A stretch of DNA of 64,000 bases, taken from JAXLVB01 sp046329195. GTDB lineage: Bacteria; Bacteroidota; Bacteroidia; Cytophagales; Spirosomataceae. The stretch spans positions 558,001 to 622,000 of the forward strand of contig JAXLVB010000001.1 of NCBI GenBank assembly GCA_046329195.1, read 5' to 3'. Position 1 is the first letter of the stretch; each line of letters begins with the position of its first letter. Below the pieces are notes generated by a model. It was not told where the DNA came from and did not search any database. It saw only the letters and a program-made list of their open reading frames with translations. Position numbers and translations under genes: made by a program. This document shows, one piece after another, positions 8,092 through 15,792 of this stretch.

Positions 8092-10569
8092 ATGATTGTC
8101 TTTAGAGTACTCGTTGTGTGGATACTGACAGCGGGGCTTTTTGCAGAAGTGTACGCCCAAACGTCGCTTTTGCAACGAGCCAACCGCCAGCAGGAACTAT
8201 TTAGCTATCCCGAAGCGATTACACTATATCAAGAAGCACTCAAGACCAATTTGACAGCTGTAGAAAAACTGCAAACGCAGCTCAATTTGGCCTACTGCTA
8301 CAAACAGATTCGAGATACCCAACACGCTGAGCAACTCTATCGAGCCATTTTTGACAGCGGACAGGAGTTTACCAACGAAGACATCAAAGTCTATCTTCAT
8401 TACGCTCAAGTATTGGCCAGCAATGGCAAACATACTGAGTCGCAAGCCGTTTGGGAAAAATATAGTAAGCTACAGGCCGACGACCAACGAGGCAAAAACT
8501 TCGCCAAGTTGTATCAGCAAGTAGGTAAACTCAACGAAAATGCTGGAAGCTATCAAGTTGAATACCTTAATCTAAACACCAACAAAGCAGACTTTAGCCC
8601 TGTTTACTACAAAAATGGACTTGTTTTTGTGTCAGGACGTGGCGAAGGCGTAGGCATCAAGCGAATTTTCAATTGGAACAAATCGGCCTTTTTAGACTTA
8701 TACTTCTTACCTGACCTAAGCCAGATTACAGCCACCAAAGCTGGCGGCTTGGGGGCAAGCGACCCTAATCTATCCTCATCTCGCAATGGTAGAAACCTTG
8801 GTTCTGACGAATATACGGCACCTACTGCTAACGACTCTTACACCGTAGGTATATACGGCGGAGATCAGGTAACCGATGGCCAAGGGTATGGCACTAAGCC
8901 CGTGAGTGAGTCCGAACGGTTTAGTCAAAGCCTCAACACCAAGTACCATGAAGGGCCCGCAACCTTCACTCCCGACGGACGTCGAATCATTTTTACTCGC
9001 AATAACTTCAACAACGGTAGTTATCGAGAAAGCTCCGACAAAATCAATAAGCTCAAACTATACACTGCCGACGAACAAAACGGAGTTTGGGCGAATATTC
9101 AAGAATTACCCTTCAACAGCGACGAATTTTCGGTAGGGCATCCGTCTATGACCAAAGACGGTAAAGTGATGTATTTTGTGTCAGACATGCCCGGGGGTTT
9201 TGGTGGAACAGATGTATATTCGGTTACGTACGACAACGGCAAGTGGGGGCAGCCTGTCAATTTGGGTAAAACCGTCAACAGCAAAGGCAACGAAATGTTC
9301 CCATTTGTGGACGAGTACGGAAACCTCTACTTTTCGTCGGATGGTCACTCGGGCTTAGGCGATTTAGACATCTTTTTTGTTGAAATTAGAGATGTTAAGC
9401 CTATAGGTAAAATCATGAACCTGGGTGCACCTATCAACTCACCTAAGGATGACTTTGGTATCATCACAGACGGCGACCGCAAAACAGGGTATTTTAGTAG
9501 TAATCGGAAAAAAGGTGGTGCTGACGACGATATTTATCGTTTTAGTCGCACAGGTGCCTTGTATGCTTGCCGAGAGCTTACCGTAGCGGTCTCCGATGCT
9601 CAAACCAGCACTATTTTAGACAGTGCCAAAGTAACTATCACACTAAAAGGAGGAACAAAAACGCCCAAAGAGGCCGATAAAAATAACCTGTTTAGCATTT
9701 GTTTGGACGAAAACAAAGACTACACACTCAGTGCCGAGCGCAAAGGCTACGTGCCCAATACGATTGGCTATTCTACCCGTGGTAATGCCGACGACATGCC
9801 TTCTCGTATCGAAATCACGCTTACGCCTATTTCGGTAGTGATGGCGCAACAGCAAGCCGAACAAGCCGCAAAAGCCAATGAGCCCAAACAACCAGCAGTC
9901 AAACCTGAAGTTAAACCACAACAAGAAGCCAAGAAAATATCGAAGTTTAGAGGAAAAATCTTTGCCGAGTACGACAAGCAACCCCTCGAAGGCGTAGTGG
10001 TAACGTTTCGTAACGAATGTGACGGTTCGGTGCAGCGAGACGTAACAGGCAAAGACGGTATCTACGAATTTTGGATGGTTGGTGGCTGTGATTATACGCT
10101 CGAAGCCGTAAAAGAAAATTATGGGCGTAATGTCAACAAAATCAAGAAAATTCCGAAGCGCAAAATTCCAGAAGTAGTAGATGTCAACTTGGGGCTTCTG
10201 AAAGAGGGCGATGTCATACCGATAGACAATATCTATTACGACTTCAACAAATCGAGCTTACGCTCCGAAGGTACTCGTGAGCTAGATAAACTGGCTGCTA
10301 CGCTCAAGCGTTATTCGTCTATCCAAATCGAAATAGGTTCGCATACAGACAGCCGAGGTGATGCCGAAGCCAACCGACAGCTTTCGCAAAAAAGAGCGCA
10401 AGCGGTGGTAGATTACTTGGCCAAAAAAGGGATTAACCGCAAACGTATGACTGCAACGGGTTACGGCGAAAGCCAGCTTGTCAACGAATGTGCCGACGGA
10501 GTAGCTTGTACCGAAGCAGAGCACCAAAAAAACCGCCGTACGACATTAAAAGTTATTCGATTGAACTAG
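8092..10569 (+). CDS. PorE-like OmpA-family lipoprotein/periplasmic protein (TPR, PD40, CRD, OmpA)
   Basis: An 825-residue exported protein with signal peptide MIVFRVLVVWILTAGLF... (cleavage after VYAQ). Domains in order: TPR repeats (about 25-150); a WD40-like PD40 beta-propeller (about 165-490, with repeats such as GHPSMTKDGKVMYFVSD and YFSSNRKKGGADDDI); two carboxypeptidase-regulatory-like beta-sandwiches (about 495-585 and 620-700) joined by a Gln/Ala/Lys/Pro-rich linker; and a C-terminal OmpA peptidoglycan-binding domain (about 705-825) with SHTDSRGDAEANRQLS and NRRTT. This is the architecture of PorE, the T9SS protein proposed to link the outer-membrane machinery to peptidoglycan. No lipobox is evident. 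Its place next to porP/sprF supports a T9SS or gliding role; being the true PorE rather than one of several paralogues is an inference. Confidence 0.9.
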   Translation: MIVFRVLVVWILTAGLFAEVYAQTSLLQRANRQQELFSYPEAITLYQEALKTNLTAVEKLQTQLNLAYCYKQIRDTQHAEQLYRAIFDSGQEFTNEDIKVYLHYAQVLASNGKHTESQAVWEKYSKLQADDQRGKNFAKLYQQVGKLNENAGSYQVEYLNLNTNKADFSPVYYKNGLVFVSGRGEGVGIKRIFNWNKSAFLDLYFLPDLSQITATKAGGLGASDPNLSSSRNGRNLGSDEYTAPTANDSYTVGIYGGDQVTDGQGYGTKPVSESERFSQSLNTKYHEGPATFTPDGRRIIFTRNNFNNGSYRESSDKINKLKLYTADEQNGVWANIQELPFNSDEFSVGHPSMTKDGKVMYFVSDMPGGFGGTDVYSVTYDNGKWGQPVNLGKTVNSKGNEMFPFVDEYGNLYFSSDGHSGLGDLDIFFVEIRDVKPIGKIMNLGAPINSPKDDFGIITDGDRKTGYFSSNRKKGGADDDIYRFSRTGALYACRELTVAVSDAQTSTILDSAKVTITLKGGTKTPKEADKNNLFSICLDENKDYTLSAERKGYVPNTIGYSTRGNADDMPSRIEITLTPISVVMAQQQAEQAAKANEPKQPAVKPEVKPQQEAKKISKFRGKIFAEYDKQPLEGVVVTFRNECDGSVQRDVTGKDGIYEFWMVGGCDYTLEAVKENYGRNVNKIKKIPKRKIPEVVDVNLGLLKEGDVIPIDNIYYDFNKSSLRSEGTRELDKLAATLKRYSSIQIEIGSHTDSRGDAEANRQLSQKRAQAVVDYLAKKGINRKRMTATGYGESQLVNECADGVACTEAEHQKNRRTTLKVIRLN

Positions 10570-10666
10570 GCAAAACAGAAGAGTGTGTACATTTGTTTTC
10601 AGTTGTAAGAAATCGCCTCAATGGCGAAGCTAGCCGCAGTTACTACACACTAATCATTTGTTACGC

Positions 10667-11476
10667 ATGGTCGTTTTTCCAAATGCCAAAATCAACATTG
10701 GGTTACAAATTATAGAAAAACGCCCCGACGGTTATCATAACTTAGCGTCGTGTTTTTATCCGGTAGGGTGGTCAGACGTACTTGAAATTTTGCCAGCCAC
10801 TACCACCACTTTTCAAAGCACAGGCATTCCGATTCCAGGTAATATCGAGGGTAATCTTTGTTTGAAAGCCTACCGTAACCTTCAGCAAGTCTATGATTTG
10901 CCTCCAGTTCAGATACACCTCCATAAAGTAGTGCCAATAGGAGCAGGCTTGGGCGGTGGCTCTGCCGATGGCGCATTTACCATCAAAGCCCTTAATCAAC
11001 TCTTTCACTTAGGGCTCAGTATTGAGCAGATGGAAGCCTTTGCCCGGCCATTAGGCAGCGACTGTGCATTCTTTATACAGAACCAACCTCGGTACTGTTT
11101 TGAGAAAGGTGACCAATTTGAAAGCATTGCTTTGAGTCTTTCGGGCAAGCAAATTGTACTGGTCAATCCCAACGTTCATATCTCTACTGCTGAGGCGTAT
11201 TCGGGCGTAAAACCACACCTGCCTACCGTAGAATTAAGAGAAGCTTTGAGTCAACCCATCGAAAATTGGAAAAATTTGATTTTCAATGATTTTGAAGCCA
11301 ACCTTTTGAGCAAATATCCTGTCATTACAAGTATAAAAGAAAACCTTTACGAGTTGGGCGCAGTTTATGTAAGTATGACGGGCTCGGGTTCAACTGTCTA
11401 TGGAATTTTTGAAAAATTTAGTAATTTCACAGAGAAATTTTCCAACTATACTGTCTGGCAAGGAAACTTGATATGA
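10667..11476 (+). CDS. ispE: 4-diphosphocytidyl-2-C-methyl-D-erythritol kinase
   Basis: A 269-residue GHMP-family kinase that phosphorylates CDP-methylerythritol in the MEP route to isoprenoids. The N-terminus FPNAKINIGLQIIEKRPDGYHN, the ATP-binding glycine motif PIGAGLGGGSADGA near the middle and the C-terminal MTGSGSTVYGIF are all family signatures. I chose the ATG at 10667 over a TTG three codons upstream because it gives the standard N-terminus. A possible -7 element TACATTTG lies at 10588-10595, without a well-placed -33. The stop codon overlaps the start of the next gene by four bases (ATGA), so translation of the two is probably coupled. Confidence 0.95.
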   Translation: MVVFPNAKINIGLQIIEKRPDGYHNLASCFYPVGWSDVLEILPATTTTFQSTGIPIPGNIEGNLCLKAYRNLQQVYDLPPVQIHLHKVVPIGAGLGGGSADGAFTIKALNQLFHLGLSIEQMEAFARPLGSDCAFFIQNQPRYCFEKGDQFESIALSLSGKQIVLVNPNVHISTAEAYSGVKPHLPTVELREALSQPIENWKNLIFNDFEANLLSKYPVITSIKENLYELGAVYVSMTGSGSTVYGIFEKFSNFTEKFSNYTVWQGNLI

Positions 11477-12069
11477 GCGCAACCTCATCACATACAAGAC
11501 GCTCCGCTGGTAATTTGTTTACCAAACGCCGAGAGCCTTTTCAGTTTATGCTTTGGCTGGGCATGGGTGGTAGTGCTATTGTATTTTTGTTTTTGTTGAT
11601 TGCCTATATAGTTCGGAAAGATAATGGTGCTTGGCAAGAGATAGCCTTACCTCGGATTTTTTGGTTGAGTACTTTTACCATTGGCCTAAGTAGCCTTACG
11701 CTGCATTGGGCCAATAAGGCGTTTCGCAACGAAAGTTTTTTAAAGTACCGATTTTTAGTAGGTAGCACATTATTGCTTGGTTTTGTGTTTATGGTCATGC
11801 AGGGATGGGGCTGGCAATCCATGCTTCGCTTGGGTATTCGTCCCTCTACCAGCTTGGCGGGAGGCTTTGTTTACTTGATTTCGGGCTTGCATTTACTGCA
11901 TATCTTGTTGGGAGTCGTATTTTTACTTATCATCTTTATAGATGCCATTCGCCGAATTTCGTACATAGATTCCTTCATTTACAGTGTCAATCCACCCAAC
12001 CAACTGAAGCTTCGCCTTGTCCTGCCCCCTGTCTTACGGTACCAGTTTAAAGTAGAGATTCTGATTTAG
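11473..12069 (+). pseudogene. Heme-copper oxidase subunit III, 5' part, truncated by an IS element
   Basis: The frame encodes a five-helix membrane protein of the cytochrome c oxidase subunit III family: the helix pair around LASTFTIGLSSLTLHWANKA-like residues, GWQSMLRLGIRPSTSLAGG, and HLLHILLGVVFLL. It is intact up to NPPNQLKLRL. At base 12018 the IS3 element begins and the frame reads about 17 IS-derived residues to a stop at 12069. The missing C-terminus is found after the IS (13265-13343). Removing the IS and one copy of the 4-bp duplication restores a continuous 207-residue protein reading KLRLITLYWHFVDILW across the join. The last helix is lost from the present product, so the subunit is probably inactive. 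Its start overlaps the ispE stop (ATGA). Confidence 0.88.
12014..12017. repeat. Target-site duplication, left copy (GCCT)
   Basis: GCCT lies directly before the TG end of the IS and is repeated at 13261-13264. Deleting one copy with the IS restores the subunit III reading frame exactly. Confidence 0.9.
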
Positions 12070-12879
12070 TTTTTCAAAGTTAGCAGGTGTTTGATATTTC
12101 AAGCAGGAATGTGGCCTGAGAAAATTATAGTTGCTGTGCCAGGTTGTCAACAGGTCGTTGATTTCCTCGAGAGAATAGAACCAATTCAAGTTCAGGCACT
12201 CCTTCCGAAGCGTTCCGTTGAGGCGTTCGATGATTCCGTTCTGGGTCGGCTTACCCGGTTGGATGAACTTGATTTCAACACCCCTGGCCGCTGCCCACCC
12301 AGCAAGCGCTTGGCTGATGAATTCCGGGCCGTTGTCGCAGCGGACATAGCGGGGGAAACCCCTGATTTGGCCAATCCTGTCGAGGGTTTCCACCAGTTTG
12401 GGGGCGGTGATGCTGGCAGCTGCCTCCACCCAGAGGTCTTTTCTCGAGCACTCGTCCACCACGTTTATGATTCGCACGCTCTGCTGTTTGTCCCCCATCA
12501 CCCACTCGCTCAGGAAGTCCATCGCCCAGCCTTCGTTGATTTTCTCTGGCGGTAGCAAACCCTCGAAGACCCGCTTGATGCGGGGCTTTTTTGGGTTCCT
12601 GTGCAGGCTTAGTCTTGCGCTCTGATAAAGCCGGTATGCACGGTGCCTGCCGATTCCTTCGCCTTGGTTCTTCAGGTAGGCCAACATCAGGCGGAAGCCC
12701 CATGCCGGGTGTTCCCGCCTAATCTGCTTCATCCTTTCCACCCAATGGGTGGCCCAATCGGTGGTCATGGCCGTCGATTTGCGCTCTTTCTGCTCATACG
12801 CTGTCGAGCGTCTCAGGCGCAGCCACTGGCAGATGCGGCGTTTGCTCAACCCGGCCTGTTTACCCTGTACATGACCCAT
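12034..12879 (-). CDS. IS3-family transposase OrfB (DDE integrase domain)
   Basis: From the ATG at 12879 this is a 281-residue OrfB. It has an HTH_21-like N-terminal part (RREHPAWGFRLMLAYLKNQG) and an rve/DDE catalytic core: first Asp in AMDFLSEWV, second Asp in RCDNGPEFIS, and Glu in NGIIERLNGTLRKE. It ends with the conserved YNFLRPHSCLKYQTPA block. The same frame is open upstream to 13095 in overlap with orfA. Most active enzyme is expected to be an OrfAB fusion made by -1 frameshifting at 12909-12915. The stop lies 16 bases from the IS end. All catalytic residues are present. Confidence 0.95.
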   Translation of the reverse strand: MGHVQGKQAGLSKRRICQWLRLRRSTAYEQKERKSTAMTTDWATHWVERMKQIRREHPAWGFRLMLAYLKNQGEGIGRHRAYRLYQSARLSLHRNPKKPRIKRVFEGLLPPEKINEGWAMDFLSEWVMGDKQQSVRIINVVDECSRKDLWVEAAASITAPKLVETLDRIGQIRGFPRYVRCDNGPEFISQALAGWAAARGVEIKFIQPGKPTQNGIIERLNGTLRKECLNLNWFYSLEEINDLLTTWHSNYNFLRPHSCLKYQTPANFEKLNQNLYFKLVP

Positions 12880-13178
12880 CAGTTCCACCTTTGCTGCTGG
12901 GCCTGCTTCTTTTTTAGGAACTCCACCGCCTCGCTGACCACCTCGTGCTTGAGTTGCAGCTCGGCGTACATCTTTTTGAGGCGGAGGTTTTCCTGTTCGA
13001 GTTCCTTGAGCCGGCGCTTGTCCTCGTGCTGTTCCGTCTCTGCCTCGTTCTTCCACTTGTAGAACGTGGCTGGGCTTATTTGGTGTTCTTCGCACAGTGC
13101 CTCTACTGTCTTGGCTCCTTTCAGGTAGCTGTCCAGTATGGCTCTGCGCTGGCTCTCGTTGAATCTGCTCTTTCGCAT
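12879..13178 (-). CDS. IS3-family transposase OrfA (HTH_8 DNA-binding protein)
   Basis: A 99-residue basic protein starting MRKSRFNESQRRAILDSYLK, with a helix-turn-helix (TVEALCEEHQISPATFYKWK) followed by a leucine-zipper-like coiled coil (LEQENLRLKKMYAELQLKHE). This is the standard OrfA that binds the IS ends and multimerises. It starts 82 bases inside the left inverted repeat of the element. Its stop (TGA) overlaps the OrfB ATG by one base, and the A AAA AAG heptamer lies in its zero frame near the end. Confidence 0.95.
   Translation of the reverse strand: MRKSRFNESQRRAILDSYLKGAKTVEALCEEHQISPATFYKWKNEAETEQHEDKRRLKELEQENLRLKKMYAELQLKHEVVSEAVEFLKKKQAQQQRWN
12909..12915 (-). promoter_or_regulatory. 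Programmed -1 ribosomal frameshift site (A AAA AAG)
   Basis: On the minus strand the heptamer AAAAAAG is in OrfA phase as CTA AAA AAG, the canonical X XXY YYZ slip. A -1 shift gives CCT AAA AAA GAA, the OrfB frame, which is open from here. This would produce an OrfAB fusion transposase. Confidence 0.85.
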
Positions 13179-13260
13179 GGTGCTTGTTTTAAGTGTGAAA
13201 ATAATTGTTGTCCATTATTTCTCTACTTATTTTTGGCACCGCTCTCTGGGGGGTAGGACA

Positions 13261-13264
13261 GCCT
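13261..13264. repeat. Target-site duplication, right copy (GCCT)
   Basis: GCCT directly follows the CA end of the IS and matches 12014-12017. A 4-bp duplication is within the usual 3-4 bp range of IS3-family elements. Confidence 0.9.
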
Positions 13265-13343
13265 CATTACCTTGTATTGGCATTTTGTAGATATTTTGTG
13301 GCTTGCCTTGTTTTTATTTTTGCTTTATCATCATACCAAATAG
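13265..13343 (+). pseudogene. Heme-copper oxidase subunit III, 3' fragment
   Basis: Starting at the third base of the interrupted Leu codon, this stretch reads ITLYWHFVDILWLALFLFLLYHHTK then TAG. That is the last transmembrane helix and tail of the subunit III family (the YWHFVD motif is diagnostic). It is in phase with the 5' part when the IS and one GCCT are removed. It has no start codon of its own. Confidence 0.9.
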
Positions 13344-13368
13344 GTCTTATTTTGGTTTGCTTTTGTAC

Positions 13369-13399
13369 CAGAAATGTACGTAGTTGCTGTACATTTCTG
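13369..13399. repeat. Perfect 11-bp inverted repeat upstream of the cytochrome c gene
   Basis: CAGAAATGTAC (13369-13379) and GTACATTTCTG (13389-13399) flank a 9-base loop, 18 bases before the ATG of the cytochrome c lipoprotein and 25 bases after the oxidase fragment stop. No clean T run follows. It may be an operator, or a weak terminator between the two genes; it is close enough to the start codon to affect translation if it folds. Confidence 0.6.
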
Positions 13400-13417
13400 T
13401 ATCAACCTTCTTTTGTT

Positions 13418-14269
13418 ATGTACGCAAGATATTTTTTTGTTTTTTGTCTTCTTGGGGTTGGCTTAGTAGGATGTAATGCGCCCAAAACTACCCATCAACA
13501 ACAAAAAACAGACTCCACTTCCATAGCCCCCCCCGTTGACTCTCTTGCTATTGATTTAGTAGCATGGCAAGAAAAAGGCTTTTTTCAGCAAGCACAAACA
13601 ATCACCGTAGAGCATGACCCTGTTTATCACCAAACAAAGCATTTTGAAGGCATAGCGCTCAAAACGGTGTTGGAACGAATGCCTGGATTCAACAAATTAG
13701 ACATGAAAAACACACAACTGGTGTTTGAGTGCGAAGACGGCTACAACCCCTCAATGGCCTTAGAGAAAGTGCTTGCTAAGCAGTCATTTTTAGCGATTAA
13801 AGACTTGGATGCCCCCAAAGGAAGTAACTGGATTGATATTGTAAAAGGACCAGAGGTTAAGAAGATTGCCCCGTTTTACGTAGTTTATACCGACGTACCT
13901 GAGAACGATTATACGTATAAATGGCCTTACAACCTCGTGCGGATGCGCTTGGCACCAGTCAGTGACGAAACCAAAGTGCTGTTCCCCATCGATGACGACA
14001 CCATGGTCAAAGGTTATGACCTATTTCGGATTCATTGCAAAACGTGCCACTCGCTCAACGGAGTGGGTGGAAAAATGGGGCCTGAGTTAAATTTCCCAAA
14101 AAGTGTAACTGAATACTGGAAAGTACCTGAAATTAAGCAATTTGTGAAAAACCCTGCCAGTTATCGCAACGAGGTTCGAATGCCCGCACAGAGCCACCTT
14201 TCAGAGGTTGAAATCAATGAAATTGTGCGGTATTTAGAATACATGGCAAAGCATAAGAAAAAAGTGTAA
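13418..14269 (+). CDS. Lipoprotein with sulfite-oxidase-like domain fused to cytochrome c
   Basis: From the ATG at 13418 this is 283 residues. A lipoprotein signal peptide ends LVGC (Cys19), predicting a membrane-anchored periplasmic protein. Residues about 45-195 look like an oxidoreductase molybdopterin-binding (SUOX-fold) type domain: FEGIALKTVLERM, FECEDGYNPSMALEKVL and VYTDVPENDYTYKWPYNLVR. I do not see a clear cofactor Cys in the usual place. Residues about 200-283 form a class I cytochrome c with CKTCH (207-211) and a candidate axial Met in EVRMPAQSHLS. The open frame extends upstream into the IS and oxidase remnant; that extension is not coding. Its position after an oxidase subunit gene suggests respiratory electron transfer. 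Confidence 0.8.
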   Translation: MYARYFFVFCLLGVGLVGCNAPKTTHQQQKTDSTSIAPPVDSLAIDLVAWQEKGFFQQAQTITVEHDPVYHQTKHFEGIALKTVLERMPGFNKLDMKNTQLVFECEDGYNPSMALEKVLAKQSFLAIKDLDAPKGSNWIDIVKGPEVKKIAPFYVVYTDVPENDYTYKWPYNLVRMRLAPVSDETKVLFPIDDDTMVKGYDLFRIHCKTCHSLNGVGGKMGPELNFPKSVTEYWKVPEIKQFVKNPASYRNEVRMPAQSHLSEVEINEIVRYLEYMAKHKKKV

Positions 14270-14641
14270 GCTCAATAATTTCCCTTCCTTAGTTTTTGTC
14301 ACAGCAACCGAAAACTTACCAGATTTTCATAAAACCAGTGTCCATGTTTTCTGTGGTTGAAAAACATGGGCAAAACAGAAGCAATCCCTTTGGCTTTAAG
14401 CGGTGACTGGAAAGTAGTGACTGATCAATAATTTTTACAACATGTTTATTATCAAGGCAATAACAAGTCATCGCCTTCCCTCAGACCAAAATTAGTGTAA
14501 CAAGCAAAAGCATAACAGCTTATTGAAATTACTTTTTTGACCTAGAGACCTAGATATGATTATATCGAGCAAATCTACGCTAAACACCTGGAAAACACAG
14601 CTCATTCATTGATCCATCACCGCTTGTAAAACACCTATATA
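14270..14641. other. Intergenic region between convergent genes, no gene seen
   Basis: This 372-base AT-rich stretch lies between the ends of two convergent genes. It contains a 9-bp inverted repeat, CCATGTTTT (14342-14350) with AAAACATGG (14361-14369), but no T run and no convincing reading frame. I see nothing else in it. Confidence 0.5.
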
Positions 14642-15502
14642 CTACCTCCCCTTCACAGTTTTGAAGCCAGCCAACATCTGTGGCTCTTCGTACTCGCCAA
14701 AGGTGATGTACACCGAGGCTTTTTTGTCTTGCCCCGCTGCATTTTTGTAGATTACCTCAAAAATATCAATTCGAGCTTGCCCTATTTTAGCGTTGTAGTT
14801 ACAGCACGAGCCCGTCTGCTTGTAGCGGAGGGGTTTGCCTTGGGCATCTCGCAACAAATCTAAATAGGCTGTTATGTTTTCGGTTACATCGTTGTAGCCA
14901 GGGCCAACTCGTACTGGATTTTCTTTCGTGAATCCATACTTGGGATTGGTAGAAGTTTGCGTCAGTCTCAATAGTGCATACTTGGCTGGCGCATCCGCAA
15001 TCGGGTTATCGCAAACATCTACTTTTACTGCAGCCATAGGCATCCCCACTCGTTGGGCGGCTCGGTATCCTTCGCAAGCCTTGTCGGTTAGGCCCTGCAT
15101 TTCGTAAATCATAGCTCGGTTGTACAAGGCTTCGCCAGACTTGGGGTCGAGTCGGAGTGCCTCGGCCAAATCGGCGAGGGCCCCGTCATAATCGGTCAGT
15201 TTCTTGCGAGCAATGGCACGAGCCACATACGCTTTTGGTTTAGGATTGAGCTTGATAACTTGTTCAAAATCAGGCAGCGCCTCTTCGTATCGCTTGAGCA
15301 TCGACTTGGCCATGCCTCGATTGTACCAAAGCGCAGGATTGTTTTTGTCGAGAGAAATAGCTTGGTCAAGTAGCTTGATACCGTCTTCAAACTTACTGGC
15401 TTTGAGTTGTTCAACGGCCTGAGCTAATAAAACTTTAGAGTCTTGGGCCTGTGCATAAGTGCCTATCAAAAGACCCACTACTACGGCAATTCGGTTAAGC
15501 AT
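14642..15502 (-). CDS. Secreted TPR-repeat protein
   Basis: A 286-residue exported protein. I chose the ATG at 15502, which gives a clean signal peptide (MLNRIAVVVGLLIGTYAQAQ, cleavage after AQA or AQAQ); the open frame allows a start ten codons upstream. Four or so TPR motifs occupy about residues 20-155 (ALWYNRGMAKSMLKRYEEAL, AYVARAIARKKLTDYDGAL, ALYNRAMIYEMQGLTDKA). The C-terminal ~130 residues form an unassigned, probably beta-rich domain with NYDAK-like residues and two adjacent Cys (GSCCNYNAKIG). TPRs imply a protein-interaction scaffold in the periplasm or outer membrane. The partner is unknown. Confidence 0.75.
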   Translation of the reverse strand: MLNRIAVVVGLLIGTYAQAQDSKVLLAQAVEQLKASKFEDGIKLLDQAISLDKNNPALWYNRGMAKSMLKRYEEALPDFEQVIKLNPKPKAYVARAIARKKLTDYDGALADLAEALRLDPKSGEALYNRAMIYEMQGLTDKACEGYRAAQRVGMPMAAVKVDVCDNPIADAPAKYALLRLTQTSTNPKYGFTKENPVRVGPGYNDVTENITAYLDLLRDAQGKPLRYKQTGSCCNYNAKIGQARIDIFEVIYKNAAGQDKKASVYITFGEYEEPQMLAGFKTVKGR

Positions 15503-15792
15503 GGATGATATGTAGATATGGTATCGGTACAAACGTAAAATTACTCAGAAAAGTATGACATAGCCACATGAGACGATGAGATCCCAAAAATCAGTTCTTC
15601 AAAAGAGATATATCTTATAGGGGTCATTCCTTGTAATTATTTTCAAAATCTCAGCCCTCTCCTACCGATTAGTAAGTTTCTTTCAAATAATATTGACATT
15701 GGCTCAAAGATTTCTCAACTTTTCACGTTTCTTTCAACGAATTCCTCCACATCAGCGAATTCTTCTTTTTACTCACCCATTTTCGTATCCAC

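Larger units (their letters stand above)
12018..13260 (-). mobile_element. Complete IS3-family insertion sequence (1243 bp)
   Basis: The element is bounded by imperfect terminal inverted repeats beginning TGTCCT: TGTCCTGCCCCC at 12018 and, read from the other end, TGTCCTACCCCC at 13260 (11 of 12 match). It is flanked by a 4-bp direct repeat GCCT. It encodes OrfA and OrfB on the minus strand in the overlapping arrangement of the IS3 family, with a slippery A6G heptamer. Its base composition is visibly richer in G+C than the neighbouring genes, suggesting acquisition from elsewhere. It disrupts the oxidase subunit III gene in the antisense orientation. Both ends, both ORFs and the target duplication are intact, so it is probably recent and potentially active. 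Confidence 0.95.

Noticed and set aside
12643..13062. Plus-strand reading frame of 139 codons inside the IS
   Set aside because: It is antisense to the transposase genes and has no domain; a shadow of G+C-rich coding DNA.
13205..13417. N-terminal extension of the cytochrome c frame into the IS and oxidase remnant
   Set aside because: It reads across the IS end and the oxidase fragment in the wrong frame; the ATG at 13418 starts a clean lipoprotein signal.
14366..14431. A 21-codon reading frame, MGKTEAIPLALSGDWKVVTDQ-like, in the 14.3 kb gap
   Set aside because: Too short, with no promoter, ribosome-binding context or recognised family; it could equally be chance.
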